From Collinsella sp. AF08-23 (GTDB lineage: Bacteria > Actinomycetota > Coriobacteriia > Coriobacteriales > Coriobacteriaceae), in NCBI RefSeq assembly GCF_003479805.1, contig NZ_QUHV01000012.1:6686-70685 (forward strand): DNA of 64,000 bases, in the 5' to 3' direction. Numbering within the stretch: position 1 is the first letter of the stretch; each line of letters starts with the position of its first letter. Positions 27,287-35,558 of the stretch are shown here, piece by piece. The notes beneath the pieces are model-generated. The model searched no databases. It saw only the letters and a program-made list of their open reading frames with translations, and was not told the DNA's origin. The translations under genes were made by a program, and so were the position numbers.

Positions 27287-27318
27287 GCCCCCTCCCGCGC
27301 ACGGAAACGGAAGGGGGC
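27287..27318 (-). terminator. Possible terminator after the arginine deiminase operon
   Basis: GCCCCCT (27287-27293) pairs with AGGGGGC (27312-27318). On the minus strand the hairpin is followed only by GCTTGTGTTT, a weak T-rich tail. It sits between the carrier gene and the DUF1846 gene, where a terminator is expected. The 286-base gap 27157-27442 holds nothing else clear. Confidence 0.45.
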
Positions 27319-27442
27319 AGAAAGGTAGGTCGCAACCGATCGCAAGACGATTCAAGTGACCGGTCGGACGGCTATTGAGCGACCGCGGAGCCCACATGGG
27401 GTGCTTACGCTATGATCACGGCCGCAAAGCACCCATCGGGTA

Positions 27443-28914
27443 CTAGATCACCATGCAGGCCACCGTCGTGATAACCATGCTCACAAGCGTGAGGATCACA
27501 ATGAGCGGCATGGCGAACTTGAGCCACGTGGTCCACTCGATCTTGGCGAGTGACAGGCCACCCATGATCGCGCCGGAGGTGGGAGTAAACAGATTCACGA
27601 CACCGATGGCGGACGAGAAGATCATGACCATGACCTCGGGCGAGAAGCCCAGACCGGCAGCCAGCGGACCCATAATGGGCATGGACACGGTTGCCATACC
27701 GGACGTGGACGGAATCAGGAAGGAAAGCCAAAGTAGACCAGGAACGCCACAGGGGCGAAGATGAAGCTCGGAACGCCCCTGAGCATGGCGGCGGCAGCGT
27801 CGAGCACGTACATGTCCAGACCGGTGGCGGCCATGAGAACGGAGATGCCACGGGCCAGCGCGATGATCAGGACGACGGACATCATGTCGGCGGCACCGGT
27901 GATGAACGTGTTCACGATCTGCTTCTCGGACAGGCCGCCCACGATACCGATGACGATCGCCATGACGAAGAACCACGTGGAAGCCTCATCGAAATACCAC
28001 TGGCCAATGGGAAGGCCGGTGACAACTGCGGACCAAGCCTGGGTAATGGTATTACCGTCGGCGTCGTACACACCGTTGTCGAAAAAGCCTGCGACGTTCG
28101 CATTAAGGTCGCCCAGCGGGATGAAGCCGACGATCATGACGACGAAGGTGAAAGCGAAAATGCCCAGAACGGCCTTCTGACGACCGGTGAGCTTGACCTC
28201 CTTGGCGGCCTCGGCGGCAGCTGCGCCATGGGCGGCCTCGGCGTCCTTCTGCTCCTGCAAAGACAGGAACGTGGAGCCCTTATCGGCCTTGACCTTCTTG
28301 GCGTACCGCATCACGAAGATAATGGAGATCAGCGTGGTCACAACGGTGAGAAGGAAGCCCAGACCAATGATGATGGTCTGATCAACCTCGATGCCCTTGG
28401 AGGAAAGGGCATCGACGGCGGCACCGACGGCGAACGGGTTGACCGTGGAACCCAGGCAGCCGCATCCCGCGCCGAGCAGGACGGTAGCGGCGCCGACCAG
28501 CGGGTCGAAGCCGGCAGCCATCATGGTGGCGGCAAGCAGGGCGTAGAACGGGACCGTCTCTTCACACATGCCGTAGGAGGTTCCGCCGAGGGCGAACAGG
28601 CACATGAGCACCGGAATAATCCAAATCTCACGGCCCTTGAGCTTCTGAACGAGCACGGCGATGCCGTTGTCCAACGCGCCGGTCTCGGTCATCATGCCGA
28701 GGAAGCCGCCGAGGATCATTACGAAGAGGCAGACGGGCAACGCATCGGCGAAGCCCTTGACCGGCGCCGTGAAGAAGTCGCTGAACGTAGCGGCGGTCAC
28801 GGCATCCGTCGTACCGGAAACAATTACGGTGATGACGGCGACGATTGCCAATAGGGCAAGAAGAATGGTGAACGATGAGGGCATGCCGCGCTTTTTCTTG
28901 GCGGTTTCAGTCAT
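27443..28914 (-). pseudogene. YfcC-type carrier (arginine/ornithine or C4-dicarboxylate family), frameshifted
   Basis: A 12-helix transporter of the YfcC/DcuC-like family, encoded downstream of arginine deiminase genes, where it probably exchanges arginine and ornithine. Residues 1 to about 399 read through AVAFLVYFG in one frame and then hit a stop at 27715. The rest, SFLIPSTSGMATVSMP to the end, continues in the next frame from about 27720. One extra base near 27722 would restore a protein of about 490 residues. Family landmarks MTETGALDNGI, GTSYGMCEETVPFY and GCGCLGSTVNPFAVG are intact. It may be a true mutation or an assembly error. The start ATG 28914 follows AGGGGGG. Confidence 0.8.
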
Positions 28915-29018
28915 TGTTCTCATCCCCCCTTCTTTGTATTACTTAGGCTTATCCCGCATGGACGGGGCGCAATCCGTGCCGTGCGACGCCCCAAGCGGCG
29001 GGAAAACTACCAAAAGGA

Positions 29019-29052
29019 CCGCTCGGGACGCGCAGCGATGCGCCCCGAGCGG
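29019..29052 (-). terminator. Hairpin after ornithine carbamoyltransferase gene
   Basis: CCGCTCGGG (29019-29027) pairs perfectly with CCCGAGCGG (29044-29052). On the minus strand the stem is followed by TCCTTTTGG and then TTTTC. It lies 16 bases after the stop codon and may reduce expression of the carrier gene downstream. Confidence 0.6.
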
Positions 29053-29067
29053 GCAGACGATGCGCTC

Positions 29068-30063
29068 TTACTTGAGCGTGGCGTACATAATCGCCTTGAT
29101 GGTGTGCATGCGGTTCTCGGCCTCGTCGAACACCTTGGACTGCGGGGACTCGAAGACGGCGTCCTCGACCTCCATCTCGGTGACGCCGAACTTCTCGGCG
29201 ATCTCGGCACCAGTGGTGGTGTTGGTGTCGTGGAAGGCCGGCAGGCAGTGCAGGAAGATGGCGGAAGGATCGGCCATGGCCATGAGCTCGGTGGTGACGC
29301 GATAGGGCTCGAGCTGCTTGATGCGCTCGGTCCAAACTTCGTCGGGCTCACCCATGGACACCCACACGTCGGTATAGATGACGTGAGCGCCGGTGCAGGC
29401 CTCCTTGGGATCCTCGGTAAGGGTAATGGTGCAGCCATTGGCCTCGGCGATCGGCTTGCAGGCGTCGATCACATCGTTGGCGGGCATGCACTCCTTCGGG
29501 CCGCAAGCCACGAAGTTCATGCCGAGCTTGGCGCACACGACCATGAGGGAACGAGCGACGTTGTTCTTGGCGTCGCCCATGAAGACGAGGGTCTTGCCCT
29601 TGATGTCGTAGTTGAAGTTCTCCTGGACGGTCAGGATGTCGGCGAGCATCTGGGTGGGGTGCCACAGGTCGGTCAGGCCGTTCCACACGGGAACGCCGGA
29701 CTTGGCGGCGAGCTCCTCGACGTCCTCCTGGTCGAAGCCGCGGAACTCGATGCCGTCATACATGCGGCCGAGGACGCGGGCGGTGTCCTCGATGGACTCC
29801 TTCTTGCCCATCTGGGACGAACCGGGGTCGAGGTAGGTGACGCCCATGCCAAGGTCCATACCGCCGACCTCGAAGGCGCAGCGGGTGCGCGTGGAGGTCT
29901 TCTGGAACAGCAGGACGATGTTCTTGCCCTCGAGGTAGCGGTGCGGGGTGCCCGTGCGCTTGAGGTCCTTGAAGTTCTTGGAGAGCTTGAGCAGGTACTC
30001 GATTTCCTCGGTGGTGAAGTCGAGCAGACGCAGGAAGCTGCGGCCAGAGAGGTTAACGCCCAT
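29068..30063 (-). CDS. arcB: Ornithine carbamoyltransferase, catabolic
   Basis: Converts citrulline and phosphate to ornithine and carbamoyl phosphate in the arginine deiminase pathway (or the reverse in biosynthesis). 331 residues from ATG 30063, which follows AAAGGAG. Motifs: carbamoyl phosphate loop [31 protein letters not shown], and the ornithine-binding [10 protein letters not shown]. It follows arcA by 99 bases on the same strand, which supports the catabolic role. A carbamate kinase gene is not present in the window. Confidence 0.94.
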   Translation of the reverse strand: MGVNLSGRSFLRLLDFTTEEIEYLLKLSKNFKDLKRTGTPHRYLEGKNIVLLFQKTSTRTRCAFEVGGMDLGMGVTYLDPGSSQMGKKESIEDTARVLGRMYDGIEFRGFDQEDVEELAAKSGVPVWNGLTDLWHPTQMLADILTVQENFNYDIKGKTLVFMGDAKNNVARSLMVVCAKLGMNFVACGPKECMPANDVIDACKPIAEANGCTITLTEDPKEACTGAHVIYTDVWVSMGEPDEVWTERIKQLEPYRVTTELMAMADPSAIFLHCLPAFHDTNTTTGAEIAEKFGVTEMEVEDAVFESPQSKVFDEAENRMHTIKAIMYATLK

Positions 30064-30122
30064 GTGGGCTCCTTTCACATAGAAGGTAGAGCGAATGCCG
30101 CGGATGATACCACGGCGAAGTG

Positions 30123-30152
30123 CGACGGCGCACCGGAGCCGATGCGCCGTCG
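30123..30152 (-). other. Stem-loop between arcA and arcB
   Basis: CGACGGCGCA (30123-30132) and TGCGCCGTCG (30143-30152) form a perfect 10-bp stem with a 10-base loop. No T-tract follows on the minus strand, so it looks more like an mRNA-stabilising or processing stem between the two genes than a terminator. Confidence 0.5.
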
Positions 30153-30162
30153 AAGCTAGTGC

Positions 30163-31404
30163 TTAGAGATCCTCGCGCCAGAAGGGCATGCTCATGCAGC
30201 GCGGGCCACCACGGCCGCGGGAGAGCTCGGCGGACGGGCAGACCAGAAGCTCCAAGCCCTCCTTGTAGAGCACGTCGTTGGTGACGGTGTTGCGGGCATA
30301 GACGCAGATCTTGCCGGGGGCGACAGCCAGCGTGTTGGAGCCGTCGTTCCACTGCTCGCGAGCAGCCGCAATGGGATCGCCGCCGCCGCAGGGAATCAGC
30401 TTGATCTGGTCGACGCCGGTGGCGTCCTCGAGGACGTGCTCGAGCGTGTCGACCATTTCCTTGATGTTGACCTCGCCGGGGTTCTTGCCCGGAGTGAGCT
30501 CGTACACCTTGAGGGTGCCCATGATCGCCGGGTGGATGGTGAACTTATCCACGTCGATCTGGGTGAAGACGGTGTCGAGGTGCATCATGGCGCGGTTGTT
30601 CGGGATGTCGAAGGCGAGGATGCGATCGACCTTGGAATCGCTGTTCCAGAAGATGTTCTGGGCCATGACGTCGATGGCGGCAGCCTGGGTGCGCTGGGAG
30701 ATGCCGACGGCCAGGGTGTGCTCGTTGATGTTGAGCACGTCGCCACCCTCGGTGTGGTAGGCGGCGTCACGACGGAAGTACAGGGAGACGTCCTTATAAT
30801 CCGGGTGATACTTGAAGATGTACTTACCGTACAGGGTCTCGCGGTTGCGGGTGACGGAGTACATACGGTTCAGGCAGACGCCGTTGCCAACGACCGCGAA
30901 CGGGTCGCGGGTGAAGTAGAGGTTCGGCATCGGGTCGATGATGAGATCGGACTCGGACTCGGTGTTGACCATGGAGTCGAGCGTGACGGAGCTCACATGC
31001 GGCATCTCGATCTCGGCCTTGGTGAGACCAGCCATGGTCTTCTGGACAAACTCGAGGTTGTCCTTGATGGAATCGAGCTTCTCTCGGACGACGCGGGGCA
31101 TCTCCTTGCCCTTGATGCCGGCCTCGGCGATGTACTGATCCAGGAACTCCTGGCGAGCGTCGGGGTTGGCATCAAAGACCTCGGCGACGAGCTTCTCGAG
31201 ATAGAGAACCTCGACACCCTGATCACGAAGAATCTGGGCAAAGGTGTCGTGCTCCTCTTGGGCGACCTCGAGGAACGGGACGTCGTCGAAGAGCAGACGC
31301 TCAAGCTCGAACGGCGGCAGATTCAGCAGTTCCTCGCCGGGCCTGTGCAGGCAGACCTTCTTGAGCTGCCCAATCTCACTTGGGACATGCAAGCCTTTCG
31401 TCAT
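30163..31404 (-). CDS. arcA: Arginine deiminase
   Basis: Hydrolyses arginine to citrulline and ammonia, the first step of the energy-yielding arginine deiminase pathway. 413 residues, the normal length. Motifs: N-terminal IGQLKKVCLHRPGEEL, LYFTRDPFAVVGNGV, the catalytic region HTEGGDVLNINEHTLAVG, IPCGGGDPIAAAREQWNDGSN (core CGGGDPIAAAREQW), and the nucleophilic Cys in SRGRGGPRCMSMPFWRE. The start follows GGTAGGAGGCA. It heads the arc operon, transcribed from the AT-rich 31.4-32.0 kb gap. Confidence 0.97.
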   Translation of the reverse strand: MTKGLHVPSEIGQLKKVCLHRPGEELLNLPPFELERLLFDDVPFLEVAQEEHDTFAQILRDQGVEVLYLEKLVAEVFDANPDARQEFLDQYIAEAGIKGKEMPRVVREKLDSIKDNLEFVQKTMAGLTKAEIEMPHVSSVTLDSMVNTESESDLIIDPMPNLYFTRDPFAVVGNGVCLNRMYSVTRNRETLYGKYIFKYHPDYKDVSLYFRRDAAYHTEGGDVLNINEHTLAVGISQRTQAAAIDVMAQNIFWNSDSKVDRILAFDIPNNRAMMHLDTVFTQIDVDKFTIHPAIMGTLKVYELTPGKNPGEVNIKEMVDTLEHVLEDATGVDQIKLIPCGGGDPIAAAREQWNDGSNTLAVAPGKICVYARNTVTNDVLYKEGLELLVCPSAELSRGRGGPRCMSMPFWREDL

Positions 31405-32062
31405 TGCCTCCTACCTTTCTTATTCTGGGACCGCGCGGCGATCCCGTCTTAAGTCCTTTACGGGACTCCGTTCACACCTACCGTTATATCCAATTTTCGG
31501 CTTAATGATACCGTCACCGCCAAACGGTCGTAAAACTGGCGGGAACGGTATATCATCAAAACTCCCGCAGGTCGTTACTTTTATCCAGTAAAGCGTTTTA
31601 CATGGGAGAATAGCAGCACATGGCATGTGCAAGGCAAGGGATAAATGCCTGAATCTATACCTCAAAGTGAATATTTTTCTACTTGTCCTGCATATTATGA
31701 ACAAGATTCAAAAGCCTAATTTACGGTTTGTTAATATGCATTTTAATCAACTATTTATGCAATTGCCTGTGAATTAAAGCCGCTCATGGCATTATTACGA
31801 CCGTCTACGCGCTTTTTTGTGCACGGGAGTGCCCCGCGCTGTGAGCTAAAACTTACCACCGGCACCACGATTTCCAAAAGCGGGAGCCGACTCCCTGTAA
31901 GGGCATCCATCGCACGGCCGAAACCAGCCGCCCATCTCCTGCCCCTTGTGCTTGTACCGTGCCCATGCGCGAACGCGGCATATCGAGCGAGGCGCTTCTA
32001 GTATCATGATTAAGATTGCGCGTTTCGCGTATGACGTCCACTCCCGACCGATGGTGGTATCC
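31405..32062. other. AT-rich divergent intergenic region (arcA / sugar-phosphate transferase)
   Basis: About 650 bases without a supported gene between divergent genes. The stretch 31560-31790 is markedly AT-rich compared with the rest of the window and must contain the arcA promoter and its control sites. I see AT-rich segments that could serve as arginine-repressor boxes (around 31668 and 31730-31760), but none matches a consensus well enough to call. A small minus-strand frame with a CDGCPY motif (around 31900) is not supported by start or context. Confidence 0.5.
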
Positions 32063-33319
32063 ATGGAACAAGCCATGCCATATTTCCTTGTGGCTGTCGC
32101 CGCCTTCCTTGCCACCTACCTATGCGTCCCGCCCGTCAAGCTCCTCGCGCGGAGGCTTGGTGCCATCGACTACCCCTCTAAACGCCGCATCAACACCAAG
32201 CCCATCCCACGTTTGGGAGGCCTTGCCATGTTCGCCGGGCTCTGTCTCGCGCTCGTCGTCGAGATTGCGGGAATCAAACTACTCGGATGGCCCCCCATTC
32301 TCATTCCCCATCCAAGCATGACGATCAACTACCCCCTGCTGGGCGTCGCGTTTCTCATCATCGTCATTACGGGTGCGGTAGATGACGTGCGTTCGCTCAG
32401 CCCTAAGAAAAAGCTGCTCGGCCAGATTGTCGCCGCATGCGTGGCAGCTACCGCGGGCCTGCTCATTGGGAATATCGTCAATCCGTTCATCCCGGGAGCC
32501 GAGATCGACCTCGGGTGGTTCGCCTACCCCATCACAGTGATCTACCTCGTGGCGTTCACCAACATCATCAACCTCATCGACGGACTCGACGGACTCGCCG
32601 CGGGCATTTCGGGCATCGCCTCGCTTTCCATGTTTTCCTTTGCCGTTCTCGCGGGGCGTCTCGACGCCGCCTCTCTCGCCATCGCGCTCTTTGGTGCGTG
32701 TCTCGCCTTCCTGCGCTACAACTTCCATCCCGCATCCATCTTCATGGGCGATTCGGGGTCCTTGCTCTTGGGCTTTGGCCTGGGCACCATCTCGCTGCTC
32801 AACGTGAGTCGAACCGCGGCGCTCACCTCGCTCATCATCCCGCTCATCGTCGCAGGCGTTCCCATCCTCGACACCCTCTCCGCCATCGTCCGTCGCAAGC
32901 GCGCGCACGTGAGCATTGGTCAGGCGGACAAGGGCCACATCCACCACCGCCTCATCCAAGAGGGGTATGACCAGCGTCAGGCGGTCCTGCTCATCTACGC
33001 GTGGTGCCTGTTGCTCTCGCTGGGTGCGGCTCTCATCAACCAGGTTGCCATCGAGGCGCGCATTGCGATCTTCCTTGCGTTGCTCGCCTGTTCTGCGATT
33101 TTCGCGGCGCGCCTTCATTTGTTCGAGCCTGTTTTACGGCATCACTACAACCCAAAGACGCAGCAAGACGAAATCGTGACCCCCGAGGATCCGGCGTTCG
33201 CCGACGAGGAGCGCGCTGCGGAGGAGCTACACGAAAGCCGGATCGAACGCCTTGAGGAGATGCTGCCCGGAAAGGGCCCAACGCACAGCCACAGCTCATC
33301 CGACCACACCGACCAGTAA
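32063..33319 (+). CDS. Undecaprenyl-phosphate sugar-1-phosphate transferase (WecA/TagO type)
   Basis: Membrane enzyme of the MraY/WecA superfamily that starts a cell-surface polymer by moving GlcNAc-1-phosphate (or a similar sugar) onto undecaprenyl phosphate. 418 residues from ATG 32063; in-frame starts at 32051 or further upstream cannot be excluded. Motifs: KRRINTKPIPRLGGLAMF, GAVDDVRSLSPKKKLLGQ with the DD pair, NIINLIDGLDGLAAG, FMGDSGSLLLGF and the WecA-type cytoplasmic HIHHRL. A 50-residue charged C-terminal tail ends the protein. The acceptor polymer cannot be told from the context. Confidence 0.9.
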   Translation: MEQAMPYFLVAVAAFLATYLCVPPVKLLARRLGAIDYPSKRRINTKPIPRLGGLAMFAGLCLALVVEIAGIKLLGWPPILIPHPSMTINYPLLGVAFLIIVITGAVDDVRSLSPKKKLLGQIVAACVAATAGLLIGNIVNPFIPGAEIDLGWFAYPITVIYLVAFTNIINLIDGLDGLAAGISGIASLSMFSFAVLAGRLDAASLAIALFGACLAFLRYNFHPASIFMGDSGSLLLGFGLGTISLLNVSRTAALTSLIIPLIVAGVPILDTLSAIVRRKRAHVSIGQADKGHIHHRLIQEGYDQRQAVLLIYAWCLLLSLGAALINQVAIEARIAIFLALLACSAIFAARLHLFEPVLRHHYNPKTQQDEIVTPEDPAFADEERAAEELHESRIERLEEMLPGKGPTHSHSSSDHTDQ

Positions 33320-33392
33320 CCTCTTGTCCCCTTCGTGCAAGCGTAGAGCGCGAACGGGATGTGCCATCGATCGAACACGCAAAGGAGACATC

Positions 33393-34442
33393 ATGCCCAA
33401 CGAGCTCAGCTACGAGGTCAGCCTCGAGCGCAGCAACCAGATCCGCGCCGACCTGCCGCTGCATCCCGAGAAGTACACCATGCTCACCGGCGACCGCCCC
33501 ACCGGGCGTTTGCACCTCGGCCACTACTTCGGTACGCTCAAGAGCCGCGTGGAGCTGCAGGACATGGGCGTCCACACCAATGTGCTCATCGCCGACTACC
33601 AGGTCATCACCGACCGCGACAGCACGGACAACATCCAGGATAACGTCTACAACATGGTCATCGACTACCTCGCCTGCGGCCTGGACCCCGACAAGACCAT
33701 GATCTACACGCACTCAGCCGTCCCGGCGTGCAATCAGCTCATGCTGCCGTTCCTCTCCCTGGTCTCCGAAGCGCTGCTGCAGCGCAACCCCACGGTCAAG
33801 GCCGAGATGGAGGCAAGCGGCCACGAGCTCACGGGGCTGCTCCTCACCTACCCTGTGCACCAGGCATGCGACATCCTCTTCTGCAAGGGCAACGTCGTGC
33901 CCGTCGGCCGCGACCAGCTGCCGCACATCGAGCTCACCCGTACCATCGCCCGTAAGTTCAACAACCGCTACGGCCAGGTGTTTCCCGAGGTCGATGCCCT
34001 GCTCTCCGATACCCCGCTACTGCCGGGACTCGACGGGCGCAAGATGAGCAAGTCCTACGGCAACGCCATCAACATCTCGATGACCGCCGAGGAGACCGCC
34101 AAGCGCATCAAGAAGAGCCAGACCGACGGCGAACGCATGATCACGTTCGATCCGGAAGGAAGGCCCGGCGTGTCCGGCCTGCTCTCCACTGCCGCCATCT
34201 GCACCGGCCGCTCTGAGGTCGAGATCGCGGAGGAGATCGGCATGGGCGGCTCCGGCCAGCTCAAGAAGTACGTCACCGAGAGCGTGAACGAGTATTTCGC
34301 CCCCATCCGCGCGCGCCGCGAGGAACTCGCAGGTGACATGGACTACATCAAGGACGTCCTGCGTGAGGGAAATCGTCGCGCCAACGAGGTCGCCGAGGCG
34401 ACGCTTGCCGAGGTGCGCGAGGCGATGGGCATGGTGTACTAA
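33393..34442 (+). CDS. trpS: Tryptophanyl-tRNA synthetase
   Basis: Class I aminoacyl-tRNA synthetase that charges tRNA-Trp. 349 residues from ATG 33393, which follows AAAGGAG. The HIGH-like motif is GRLHLGHYFGTL and the KMSKS motif is DGRKMSKSYGNAI, with TYPVHQACDILFCKGNVVPVGRDQ between (core PVGRDQLPHIEL). The sequence after HIGH is typical of the bacterial TrpRS subfamily. The next gene starts one base after its stop. Confidence 0.96.
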   Translation: MPNELSYEVSLERSNQIRADLPLHPEKYTMLTGDRPTGRLHLGHYFGTLKSRVELQDMGVHTNVLIADYQVITDRDSTDNIQDNVYNMVIDYLACGLDPDKTMIYTHSAVPACNQLMLPFLSLVSEALLQRNPTVKAEMEASGHELTGLLLTYPVHQACDILFCKGNVVPVGRDQLPHIELTRTIARKFNNRYGQVFPEVDALLSDTPLLPGLDGRKMSKSYGNAINISMTAEETAKRIKKSQTDGERMITFDPEGRPGVSGLLSTAAICTGRSEVEIAEEIGMGGSGQLKKYVTESVNEYFAPIRARREELAGDMDYIKDVLREGNRRANEVAEATLAEVREAMGMVY

Positions 34443-34443
34443 C

Positions 34444-35274
34444 ATGTACCGTCTTGTCGCCAGCGACATGGATGAGACCTTCCTCGATGCCAACCACGCG
34501 ATCCCCGAGGCGAATCTCCGCGCGCTGCGCCGCATGAAGGAGCTCGGCGTGTTGTTCGTCCCCTCCAGCGGGCGCTGGTACTCCAGCATCATGGACAACT
34601 TCACGGGCGAAGCTCGGGAACTACTCGAAGGCAGCTATGTGCTGTCATACAACGGGGGCTTCATCAACCGCGTGGGCGACGAGACGCCCCTCAGAACCTG
34701 CGGCCTTTCGCGCGCTTGCGCGGAAGAGCTGTACGCGAGGGGCCGCGAACTCGGCTTGTGCATGCACATCAACGTCGCCGACGGCCACGTCTTCGTACCC
34801 GATGCGGACGAGGACGAGCGTGCGTACCTTAGTTCGATTTCCGGCGTGACCCACATCTCCAGCGCCGACCATCCGGACCTGTCGTTTCTCGATGGACGCG
34901 ATATCGTGAAGATCCTGTACGTGAACCGTGACTTCGAGGCGCTGCAGGGTCTGGAGCCACACCTGGCACCCATGGCGAAACGCCTTGGGGTCGAGATCAC
35001 GTTCTCGTCCAAGCGGTATCTCGAATTCATGCCCGCGGGTGTGGACAAAGGCACCGGTCTTGCGCGTCTCGCAAAGATGCTGGATATTCCGATGTCCGAG
35101 GTGATCGCCGTCGGCGATTCGGCAAACGACCTTGCCATGATCAAAGGGGCAGGCCTGGGTGTGGGCGTGGCAAACGTCACCGACGACGTACGCCCCTACT
35201 GCGACGCCATCCTCGAGACGACGGGCATGGACGGGGCATTCGAGGAGCTTGTCGAACGATTCCTCACTACGTGA
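34444..35274 (+). CDS. Cof-type HAD-superfamily phosphatase
   Basis: Cytoplasmic phosphatase of the HAD IIB (Cof) subfamily, acting on sugar phosphates or similar small phosphates. 276 residues. The nucleophile motif is ASDMDETFLD at the N-terminus, followed by the cap domain (about 85-190) and the C-terminal Mg-binding GDSANDLAMIKGAGLGVGVAN (core GDSANDLAMI). The conserved lysine is in GVDKGTGL. It starts one base after trpS, so the two are co-translated. The substrate cannot be predicted. Confidence 0.92.
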   Translation: MYRLVASDMDETFLDANHAIPEANLRALRRMKELGVLFVPSSGRWYSSIMDNFTGEARELLEGSYVLSYNGGFINRVGDETPLRTCGLSRACAEELYARGRELGLCMHINVADGHVFVPDADEDERAYLSSISGVTHISSADHPDLSFLDGRDIVKILYVNRDFEALQGLEPHLAPMAKRLGVEITFSSKRYLEFMPAGVDKGTGLARLAKMLDIPMSEVIAVGDSANDLAMIKGAGLGVGVANVTDDVRPYCDAILETTGMDGAFEELVERFLTT

Positions 35275-35514
35275 AAACCTGCGACTTCGTTCGAGCACAG
35301 CTCGACCCGCCCCATCCGAGCCGATGCGCCATCTCCAGCGATACGCATTTGTAACCCTTGGTTAACTTATGGAGACGATATGTACCGCCTTCTTTAGCGC
35401 ATCTTTGCCGACGACTGCAGGTATATTCATCGCAGCGAAGGACACAGGCGATACAAGGACCTTCGTTATTGCTCAGAAGCGCGTTTTCCCTCCCCTCTGC
35501 GCGCGACTACATTT

Positions 35515-35544
35515 GGCGCCGTCTTCCTGCTGGAAGGCGGCGCC
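35515..35544. terminator. Bidirectional terminator between convergent genes
   Basis: GGCGCCGTCTTCC (35515-35527) pairs with GGAAGGCGGCGCC (35532-35544) around a TGCT loop, with one G-U pair. ATTT flanks on both sides give short U-tails in either direction. It sits between the plus-strand phosphatase gene and the minus-strand ABC gene. The rest of 35275-35558 holds no supported gene. Confidence 0.75.
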
Positions 35545-35558
35545 ATTTGCTTGAAATG

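Noticed and set aside
31846..32115. Small minus-strand frame with CDGCPY
   Set aside because: No ribosome site, no sensible start, and it overlaps the probable leader of the sugar-phosphate transferase gene.
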